Below are positions 12,101 through 22,900 of a stretch of DNA of 64,000 nt, piece by piece. Source of the DNA: Shinisaurus crocodilurus (Eukaryota > Chordata > Lepidosauria > Squamata > Shinisauridae); assembly GCA_021292165.1 (NCBI GenBank), contig CM037877.1:32190197-32254196 (forward strand), read 5' to 3'. Below the pieces are notes generated by a model that saw only the letters and a program-made list of their open reading frames with translations, ran no database searches and was not told the DNA's origin. Numbering within the stretch: position 1 is the stretch's first letter; each line of letters begins with the position of its first letter. A program made the translations under genes and the position numbers.

Positions 12101-15100
12101 ACTACATTAATTGATTGCTACAGCATCTAATCAGAACAAGGCCAAAACACAGGACTCTATAGAACAGTGATGGCGAACCTTTTTGAGCCCGAGTGCCCAA
12201 ACTGCAACACAAAACCAACTTATTTATTTCAAAGTGCCAACGCTGCAATTAAACCTGAATACCGAGGTTTTAGTTTTAGAAAAACAATTCATACAGTTGT
12301 CCGAACTAATTAACATCTTTTGTTTTTAAAGAAAAACACAATAACAGAGCTTTCAATGATACAAACAGTTTTTTGTTGAAAAAAAAATCAACTCAAAAAA
12401 TTATTATAGTACTATATTGTACACATAGCCTGAAGGGAATTTATACAAACTTTTTAAATAATTAGGCACATGTATTTTTGGATAAGGGATTCTCAACTTG
12501 TAATATGATTATATGCCAGACTGAAATTGTATGGGGCAAGCTTTACCCCGGGCCCTTTTCCTGCTTCTACAGGTGTCGGATTAGTAAAAGTAAAAGTCAA
12601 CCTGTACTAGGATGAGCAAGATAAACAAGAAAACTAAATGTGCTTAACACATTTTAAACACTTTATGTCTTGGACTGCAAACACTGCATTAGGTAAAAGT
12701 TTGCACTGGGCATGCTTTTGCACAATTAATGTGATTTGCTATTGCATGCATGCTGATAATTTGTCAAACCTTGGCTCATACTCCGTTAGTTTGAGAGCAA
12801 CACATGCAGCACTCAGGTCAACTGTTAGGGCTTTACATCCAAGCATTGCTCTGTCTGTGCATCATTCTTCAAAATCTTTTAAATGTGATAACAATGTAGA
12901 AAAGAATTCTGTAACAGGAATTCTAGAATAAAATCATTCTGTTCCACACTGTGAGAAAGAACAAGATCATTAGTGTTTTGCAGAAGGGGACAGTCTTTTC
13001 GCGATCTGGTGACCAATGGCTCGAGTGCCCACAGAGAGGTCCCTGCGTGCCAGCTGTGGCACCCGTGCCATAGGTTCACCATCACTGCTATAGAACAAAG
13101 CCCAAACTGTCAAGAATCCACACTTTCTTCCATATTATATGGTGACTCTGCTCACATGCTGGGAAAATGAGCATGACTTGGAGCATCCCTAATGTCTATC
13201 AGTAAAAGATACATTAGATCAATAATTTCAATAAGGAATGGAAGAAATAACTATACTGGGAATCTTACAGAGAGGATTAAAAAAAAAATTCCCCCATGGC
13301 TTCATTATTTCCAGAAATTGTACATCTCTAGTCTTTCTGTAAAAGTCTTCTTACTACATAGTTTTTAGAAATCATTTGGGGAGAGTAAAGTCTGGGTAAC
13401 AATATATACATATCTTATATATTTTACCGGTATTCATTATTCTAAAGGAAAATATTTCAAAATCCAAAGCTGTTCGGTTTTTCAGGAAAGAAACTAAAGG
13501 TTCTTGGGAAAAACCAGATTTCCTCCCCTCAATTTTTTCTTATTTTTTTCCTCTGCCTTCACATCTCTAAAAGATGACCACAAAGGATCAAAGATGATCC
13601 TTTCTGCCATTGACAGAAAGGATTTAAATTGAGTGCCACCCCAGACCTCCCAACAATTTTCAAGCCAATCTAAATAAATGGCATGATATGTGTCAGCCTT
13701 CCCCAGCCAGGTGCCCTCCAGATGTTTTAGACTCCAGCTCCCATCAGCCGCTGCCAGCATGGCCAATGATGGGGAATACTGGAAGTTGTAGTCCAAAACA
13801 TCTGGAGGGCACCAGGTTGGGGAAGGCTGATCTATGGTATCAAAAGCTGCTGATGGGTCAAACAGAATCAGCAGGAGGTATTCTCCTGGTTGAATTCCAG
13901 GTGCAGATTATCACCAGGGTCTCAAACACTGCCTCAGTCCCATAGCCAGTCCGGAACCCTGATTGAAAAGGGTCAAGTTAAGATGTTTCATCTGGGAATT
14001 GTTGGAATTCTTCTCCTACGACATGCTTAGCATGCTTGATTTTACAGTCATGCCTTGGATTGAGAGCATAATTCGTTCTGGAAACTTGCTTGTAATCCAA
14101 AACACTCTTATATCAAAACAAAATCCCCCCCAAAAAATTTGTACAGAGATTTTTAATTTAAGCCGTACTACAGTACTTGTATTGCAAGACGACGCTTGTA
14201 TATCAAGTAAAAAAAAATAATAAATATCAAAAAATTTGCTTGTCTTGCAAAACGCTCTCAAACCAAGTTACTTGTAATCCAAGGTATTACTGTACTTCTT
14301 TTAAAAAGGGTAGGTTTGATAGTGGTCTATAACTGACTTGGCCATCCTTAGACAATAATAGTTCTTTTGAGGATAGGCCATTTTACCATCAGGTTTAAGC
14401 ATTGATGATACTTGCCAAAGGTCCACAAGGTTCACTTCTGCTACACTGACTGGGTTTAGACAACATGATAACCCACACCCAAGGGTTGAGTGTGGGTTGT
14501 CGTTGAAACGTGGCTTATTGTGTTGTCTGAACCCAGCCATGCTAACAAACCATGGTTGGTTAACCACGAACAACCTACAGTTCACAACCCAATAACAAAC
14601 CATGGGTTCTCTTCATAAGTTGTTCGTGGTTAACCAACCATGGTTTGTTGATGCAGCTGGGTCCAGACGACACAATAACCCATGTTTCAACAACAATCTC
14701 TGGTTCAGCGACAACCCACACTCAACCCATAACCCTTCAGTGTGGGTTATCGTGTTGTCTGAACCCAGCCACTGAATCAGACTTGATGGGCACAGTCCCA
14801 ATGTGCATGTGATTTCCTTCACAGCCCGAAGCACTCTATCCACATACTTCAGGAAAACAATAATTAGTTCAAGCAACTTTGACAAGTGTCTCCTTCCAAC
14901 ACTCTGGGCATGGACACTGTTTTAACCATGCTGTTCAATTTGGATTAGATCTGAGCAATTTTAGAAGCAAAGGATTGTGCAGAATCAGTGAGTCACTCCC
15001 AGTTATGCTTATGCCATGTTCCCTCCCAGCATAGCTCTGCCCCATGTAAAAGCTTGTGGTGATACCACATCTGGCTTTTGCTGGTATAGTACAGTCGACT

Positions 15101-18100
15101 ATCTTCACATGAGCCTGCTTGTATATTGAGGTCACCACCAGAGGCTCTATTCTGGGTTCTGGGAAAAGGGCCTTCTCACTTGTGGTGCCACTTGTGGGAA
15201 TGCTCGCCCCAGGGAAGCTTGCCTAGCACTCACTTTGATGTCATGTTGATGTTGGACAAAGACCTTGTTATTTCCCCGGGTATTTTAATTGTTAGTTTTT
15301 AATCCCTGATTATTGGTTTTTATGCTACTTTTCTATCTGCTGTTCATTGTTTGATACATTATTGCATTTTAACTGCATTATGTAAGCCACCCTGAATATT
15401 TTTTTTCTTGAAGGACATGGTACAAATACCTCAAATAATATTTTTTTAAACATAAAATTTTGAGGTGGTAAGGTAATACCAGTGCAATTGCAATGCTGTG
15501 GGAAGCTGTGTCCATCGTTTACTGGTAAGCCATGTGCTTTGCATGCATCAGGTCCCAGGTTCAAGGGGCACATGGTAGCAGGGCCCTAGAAGGAAATGCT
15601 TCTGCCTGAGATGTTGGAGAGCTGCCAAATCATAGTAGACAATACTACCTTCGTTGTACCAAGTGTCTAGCAGTTTCACATATTCAGAGCTCCTAGTTGT
15701 GTTTCTCACTGACTAGTTTGCTGCAGCTATTGGGTGGCTTTGAAAGATGATTACTTTTCACAGTGGAAAGTCTTAAAGTTTGTAAAATCTTTTTCTTGCA
15801 GGTTTTATTCAATCCTTTTGACGACATAGTTCCAAGAACCAGTAAAAAGCTGAAGAATGAGAAAGCAGTTGAAGAAGTAAAAAAGGCGAAATCCAAGGGC
15901 ACCAAGTAATTATGGCCTGTTACTTCCTTTCTACAAACACAATTATAACATTGCATGCAAAAATTAGTATCTGATTCATGTATCACCACTGAATGAAAAG
16001 CGCCCTATGAAATAACTCAATTGCACAATATAAGGCTAGGGTATAGAAGGTCTATAAATACACTTGGATGGATTTTTGTATTGTAGTCCTTTGCATTGGC
16101 TATATTCAAAAGAATTCTGAACTTTCAAGATTCCAGTAAAATCTATGTAAAATAAAGATGTTTTTCCTTTTTGTATTCGAAGAAATTTTAGCTTGCTTTC
16201 ATTTGGTGAAGAAGCTGAAGAGGAAGAAGTGGAAGTCAACAAAGTTAGTCAGGTAAAAATCTAGCTGATTGCCTGTATATTTTGGTAAATCCTTTTCATT
16301 TGTTTAGCTTTGTGAATAAATGTATTGTTCAGCTTTCCTAGCTGAACCTTCACTATATAGAGCTTTGTGAGCCAATGTACGATGCTAAATACAAGACATA
16401 GTGAATTCAGATAAAACATGAATATAGAGAAGGATCTGCTATAACTCTAACATGATAAATGTTGCAGTATTTAAAAGTTTTGCTACTAGAGAGTTTGGTC
16501 TCTTACACAGTTAGACTTGAAGGTTTAAGAATCCTTCCTAATTCAGGCCATGAATATTTTTTGGGCAGTTCCATATAATTGGCCTTGTTTGGAAGTCTTG
16601 CTTCTAGTAGGCTATGGTTTAGTACAAGGGTGGGCAACCTGTGACCCTCCAGATGTTTTAGCCTACAACTCCCCTCAGCTCTAGCTGGCATAGGCAATAG
16701 TAAGGGATGATGAGAGTTGTAGCCAAAACATCTGGAGGGCCACAAGTTGCCCATCCTTGGTTTAGCATTATTTGACTGAGCCTCAGGCGCATCCTGCTTG
16801 CCCCTCTGGTGCAGCAGTGAGGAGGAGATTGGACTCATTCACTTCTGTTTTTGACTAACCACAGTTTATTGTTACAACTGAAGTCTAAATTGTGGTTAAT
16901 TGTAATTGTGGTTTATTGAAGCAAACCAACTTTAAGCCATGTTTTCTGATATTGGTTTGTTTCCCTAACCATAGTTAAGATTAACCAAAGTTTAGAGTTT
17001 AAATTTAACAATAAATGGTGGTTAATTGAAAATGGGAGGTAAATGCTTCCAATCTTCTCACTGCAGTGCCAGAGGACGAGATGGAAGGGGTCATTCATGT
17101 AACACTAAATGATAGTGGAATGTTCCATCCGAACCAGGCCTTTGTGTCAAGAGTAGCCTCTCTCAAACTGGAAACCTTCTCTGGACTCTCCAGTATTTGG
17201 AAGGGAAAGCTGATCCAGATTGTTGGACATTAGGTGTATGATCAGCTTCATCCCTAGCTTTCCTTTGGCTCCTGGTAACCCTCACTTACTATATGAGCTT
17301 CTTGGTCAACTCTTGTTGTTTGTCCAACCAACAGGTATCTTCATGCTCTTTCTATCCACACTGTGAATTCCTAATGGAATTTGTAGTTGTTAGCCTAATC
17401 TTTGAAACGTTGTTTTCATTATTGCTGCTGTCAACAAACATTTCGCTGAAAGTTTGACAACGTATACATTTTCAATTAGATGTCAAGAGTCAGAGGTACT
17501 GTTGCTGGATGAAGATTCTGGGCGTAGGAGTAATTGTATAGCCTATGCTGGATGGCTTTATACTCCCATTGAAGACTCTGCATAGCTTGGGTTTCTTCTT
17601 GACTCTGGCCTTTACTTCTGGCAATTCAGGTGGTGACGGTTGCTAAGAGTGCTTTTTATCATCTAAGGCTGATATGCCACCTTCTTGGAAAACAAAAAAC
17701 TTGCCATCAATATGCCTTGGTGTCTTCCAGATTAGATTACTGTAACATACTCTATGTGGGACTACTTTTGAAAATTTGCCTGGAAACTGCATTGGTTCAG
17801 AATGTGGCTGCCAGGCTATTAACAGGAGCAAGTTGCATGGAGCATGTAACTGGCTCCTGACTGGTTTCCTGTCACAGTTCAAAGTGCTGGTTATTATCTT
17901 CTAAAGCACTGAATAGGCTGGTACCTGGTTCCTTAACTGAACACCTTTTCCTGTATGAACCTACTCATGTGCTTAGGTTATCAAGTGTCCCCGTTGCCTG
18001 AATATGACCTTTTGGTGCCAGGGAAATACCTTATTATTCTCCCACGCCTTTCAAAAAAAAATATTAACTGCTGCTTGTCTTATTTTTAATATGCTTCATA

Positions 18101-19893
18101 CTGTGTTTTAAAATCATCTTATTCCATGTTTTAGCTGCCTGATATGTATCTCTTGTTTTAAAAGCATCTTAACTTATTGTTGTTGCTTTTAAAACACCTT
18201 TAATGTGTTTTATCATTGGTTTTGTTTATTTGTATGTTGCCCTGAGAGCTTTGGATACAGGGTGACTCATAAATTGAATAAATTAAATAAATAAATATTT
18301 ATTTACAGTGGGCATTTGTAATCAAATGAATATTGATGATTTATTTAACTGGTGATGTCCAGTTTTTATGTTTAGACTTTTTAGGGCGCAATCCAGTTGA
18401 GATGCCCGTAAGCCTCTGAACTTGGAGGAATAACCTAACCTAACCTACCTCACAGGGTTGTTGTGAGGATAAAATGGAGAGGAGGAGGAGGAGGAGGAGG
18501 AGGATTATGTAAGCCGCCTTGGGTTCCTTGCAGGAAAAAAGGCGGGGTATAAATATAATAAATAAATAAATAGGCATCCTGTGCAGAGCAGGAGGGGCGG
18601 CAGAGATGATCTTTGCCTCCCCACTCCTCCCACTCTGCATTTTGCTAGATGGCCATTTCCAGCTGTCTAGCTGGGGTGCTTTGGGGGGGGGGGAAGGGAA
18701 GGATGGCTGGAGCACTGTCAGGATGCCTCGTATCCTGGTCGCCCCAGTCTCCTCCCCTTCCCATCACCTGTGAGCCCTCTCCGAGGTCACTTTTCCAACC
18801 TTGGAGATTAGCAGCTGGCGTGATTCTTTCTGCGCTGGCCGTGTGGGGGCGGGGGAAGGGAATTCGGAGCTCCAATCCCCAGCTCTGAGGTCAGAGCGCT
18901 GTCTCCGACCTCGGAGTTGGGAATCCAAACGATCCTAGTGGCCCCTGGACAATGTCTAGGAGGCCATAGGATTGCTCCCTCCTTTGTTTATGATAATGGT
19001 TTTTTACTCTTAATTTTTGTAAGTAGCTTTGTGGACATATTAGGGTTGAGAAGTAGGATTAGGAATGTTCTGAGTAAATAAGAAATGCAATGCATACAAT
19101 TTCTCTGTACAAGAGAGAGATGCTATATTTCTTCACTGATAAATGTGTGAGATAAAAATGAGGATATTTTCCCCCAGGCCCCATTACCTCTTACTCATTT
19201 TTCTGATGTTTTTAAACTTTTAATTTTAGAGTATGAAAGGAAAAAGCAAAAGCAGTCATGACTTACTGAAGGATGATCCACATCTGAGCTCAGTTCCTGC
19301 CATTGAAAGGTTAATATGCATTGATTGTGTTGGTGGTTTATTGTATTTATTATATTTTATTATATTTGTGACGTTAAGAGTCATGATTTTAATGTGGTTT
19401 ATATGGTATACTGTGTTTTATATAGATCCTGGACTCTTTGTGATGAAGGACGGAATATAAATCAAATTAATAAATAACAATAAATACTTGCTGATCAGTA
19501 CCTGTGTCAACTTAGATATGTGGGATCTCTATTCTGGTCTCTAAGTGTGTCTGGTCCATCTGCTGCTACACCATAAAGACATAGCTATCTATCCACTTGC
19601 CTAACTGTGTTCTTTTGGTTTGAGGCTATCACGTAGTATTGCGTACAGCTCTTGAGCTAAGATGGAGTGAGGAACTGCAAACAGAGCCTCCAAGCCCATG
19701 AAATGGTGTCCTGATTGCCTTGGGCCTGCATTTCTCAATGCAGAATCAACAAACATGCTCTTCACACGCACTACACACAAACGTGGGGCAGCCTTCCCCA
19801 TCATGGCCATGTTGCCTGGGGAGGAGGGGGGGGCTGTGGTCCAGCTCATATAGGCTGTCCTAGGAAGAAAGTGTATTTTTGCATGAGTGTTAA

Positions 19894-19946
<53 letters not shown>

Positions 19947-22900
19947 CATTTCCCTCTCATCATCCTCAGTTTTTGGTAATGCCATTAATTAATTGGGTTT
20001 TCCATTTGAAATAGCACAGGATAACAATAGATGATTGAACAGTTCTCCTGGTCACTTTGTACGTATATTGTAGGACAGATTCTTACTATAGAAGAACCCA
20101 GCAGTGCTCTTGGAGGGTCTGGTGGCTGCTGTGGCTATGAGTGCCTCTGCCCAGCTTCGTCTCTTGCACCCCTGCCTGGAGAAGCCAGATCTAATCCATG
20201 TCGTAATCAACTCCCTTTTAGATGACTACATTGTATCTATGTAGGACTTTCCTTATTTATTTATTTATTTATTTATTTATTATATTTATACCCCGCCTTT
20301 TTTCCTCTTGCAAGGAACCCAAGGCGGCTTACATAATCCCCCTCCTCCTCTCCATTTTATCCTCACAACAACCCTGTGAGGTAGGTTAGGCTGAGAGTCA
20401 GTGACTGGCCCAAAGTCAGCCAGTGAGTTTCATGGTCGAGCGGGGACTAGAACCCAGATCTCCCGAGTCCCAGTCCAACACTCTCACCACTATGCAGCCA
20501 CACTCCTTGAAGAGTGTTTGGAAACGGCCAGTAGTTCAAAACAGAGAAGCCAGATTGCTTTCTGGTGCATGTTTTGTACCATATGACACTGGTCTTGCAT
20601 CAACGGCCAATTTTTTTCCAGACACAGTTCAAGGTGCTGGTCCTTGCCTGTAAAGCCCTAAATGGTTTAGGGCCAGGATATCTGAAGGGCCTCCTCCTCC
20701 CATAGGAGCCTGCCTGTAGTTTAAGATCTTCATCCAAGGCCCTTCCGTATGGCCCATTGTCAAGAGAGGCTAGATTGGTGGGAACATGGGACAAGGCCTT
20801 CTTGTGACAGTGACCTGATTGTGGAACTTCCTCCTTAAGGAGGTTAGACTGCCCCTTTGTTTAGTTTTAGGTGGGCTGTTAAACTTTCAAGTGATTTTAA
20901 ATGTATTAGCTCCACCCTGTTTTTAAAAGATTGATTTTTCTCCTGTTATTTTTGCTGTGCATGATGTTTTAAAGTTTCTAAATTGTGTTAAGGGTTTACA
21001 ATGTAAGTTACCTTGGGGGGCTTTTTTGATCCAGAAGTCAATTCAGAAATAAGTAAATAACTAGTTTTGTTTTCTTTATCATTTCACCACCACCCCCCTC
21101 TGTTTTTCCCCTCCCACATTTTTGTCTACCCGGTCTCATGTTCCTCTTTCTCCCCCTCTCCATTCCCCACTCTCTCTTTGCCCTTTTTAGTCAGGGCAGT
21201 GCCTGGTTCCTTCTTCTTTCTTCTTCTTCCCCCTGCCCCAAGAATTTCCTCTAAAGTCTAGATCATATTGTGTCTGGATTTGCCCATATATTTTACTATG
21301 TAAATTGTACTCGGAGCAGCAGCTATGCTTGGGTGTTAAATGTCAGACATTCATGGAAGAATGCCAAATTTTATGGGTAGTATCCAGTAGTGAGCCATCT
21401 GTAGAGGTATTGATGTTGTGCTAGCATAAACCAATTTCAGATTTTGGTGGCAAATCGTAGCTTTTCTCCACTATGCTAGTCACGTTGTGCATGTGTTGGT
21501 TTATGTTAGCACAACATCAATAGCGCTAGTGAGAGTGTACTATTAGATCCTTCACTATTGTTCCATTGAAGTTTTAATAAAAGTACATTATATGAAGATG
21601 AATTATGGGAGGCCATTTGATCTTTAAAGTAAGAACAGAATCCAAGATGGAAGAGGGCAGTGCCAAGTGGTTGGACTAAAGGAGGAAAGGGCAGTCTAGA
21701 AAGGTCATCTCAGTTCTGGGTACTAATATTTGCTAAATCTTTTGCATCCTTGCTCCTCTCTGTGTTTCTGATGAGCAAGGAGGATATGTAAATGAGTAGA
21801 AGTCAGATGATTGAAGTCTTTTATGTAGGTTTGCATTTGTACCCTCTGCTTTTAAATGTAGTTTTGATATCATTCAGATTACTTAATAGAGAAGAATCTA
21901 CTTATATAAGTTGTCTTGCCTTTCAGTGAAAACACAAATGAAACTGATAACTCAGATGAGGTGAGTTGCATTTCTACATCAATATGGAGCCCATTTTGCT
22001 TTACAGTTACAATCTTTGCAAGAAAGTCATGTGTTAAAGCTTGTATATGGTGCTGCCATGCCAGTATGACTTCTTTTTGCTGGGTCAGGTGCTGACCTAT
22101 GGGTGTTATCCAGTTAACCACTCTCACTGACAGAACGGCTTCTGTCAGCAGAACGGGGAGTGGGCAGTTTCCCACTCATTCCTGAAGCCTCCTGTGTGCC
22201 CACGAAATCTGCTTCAGAGGTGTGGTGGGACCCTCCCAAGCAGATTTTGGGAAGCTGCAGGGGTGAGGAGAGATGGGGAAAGTCCCGTTGTGCAAGCAGA
22301 AGTCCATGTGCAATGTTGGATTTGGTCCCATCTAACTGTTGCTTTTCTTTATCTTTGTTTATCACTAGTAGCATACACTCATGTGATTGGAGGGGATTCT
22401 TAAGATACTCAGTTTTCAGAAAGCTTGGGCTAGGACTTAAAAGGTCAAAACCAGAACTATGGCTAGAATTAGCTGCTCTGAGCCCATGTGAAGTACATGG
22501 AATAAAAATGGTTAATTTAAAAGGATTGCTCCTGCTCAAATCCTACATGCCACGAGGAACAGAGATTGTGCTGTCCCACCCCCTCTTAGCTCTCCTATGT
22601 TCTGCCTGCCTCTCCCCACCCTCCCTACGTTTGCATAGTGGGCTGTATGTGTGTTGATCCCATTTGCATGATCTGTACATCTAGATCAGGCAATCATTTG
22701 GGCCATGGGCACATTTGGCAATTTGAGAAACTGTCCTGGGCAGCACCACAAACTGGCCACCATGGAAGGCATGGCAAAGGACAAGTAACCTGCCCAAAAG
22801 ACTGAGTACAAGGAAGAGGTGGGTCTGAGCCCCAGCACACAAAACGGCTCCTTTGAACCCACAGTTTTCAGCACCAACAGAAACCTATTTCACAAAAATC

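Larger units (their letters stand above)
13560..15130 (-). mobile_element. Decayed L2/CR1-type LINE reverse transcriptase, interrupted by three MITEs
   Basis: On the minus strand at about 13834-13880 the reading resembles [14 protein letters not shown], the L2/CR1 RT block (compare LDLSAAFDTVDH at 28886). Flanking GGGTTCCGGACTGG also fits this class. The body is interrupted by the palindromic MITE (13694-13829), the Tigger-like MITE (14043-14294) and the TGGGTTCAG MITE (14450-14769). The parts beyond 14775 are assigned only tentatively. Confidence 0.45.
18383..18980. mobile_element. MITE with AGGGCGCAATCC / GGATTGCTCCCT ends, copy 3, split by a SINE
   Basis: The left terminus AGGGCGCAATCC pairs with the right GGATTGCTCCCT. 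Its interior GATGGCCATTTCCAGCTGTC and GACCTCGGAGTTGGGAATCC match copies at 476 and 10640. A SINE 3' half is inserted at about 18430-18572. Confidence 0.65.

Noticed and set aside
15519..15570. Possible tRNA gene
   Set aside because: A- and B-box-like sequence is present, but there is no complete cloverleaf, and the SINE body follows.
19715..19963. Frames rich in Ser-Leu or Arg-Glu around 19.9 kb
   Set aside because: They are translations of the (CT)n microsatellite.
22160..22657. 165-codon + strand frame
   Set aside because: It overlaps frames of similar length on the other strand, has no recognisable domain and lies in repeat-like sequence.
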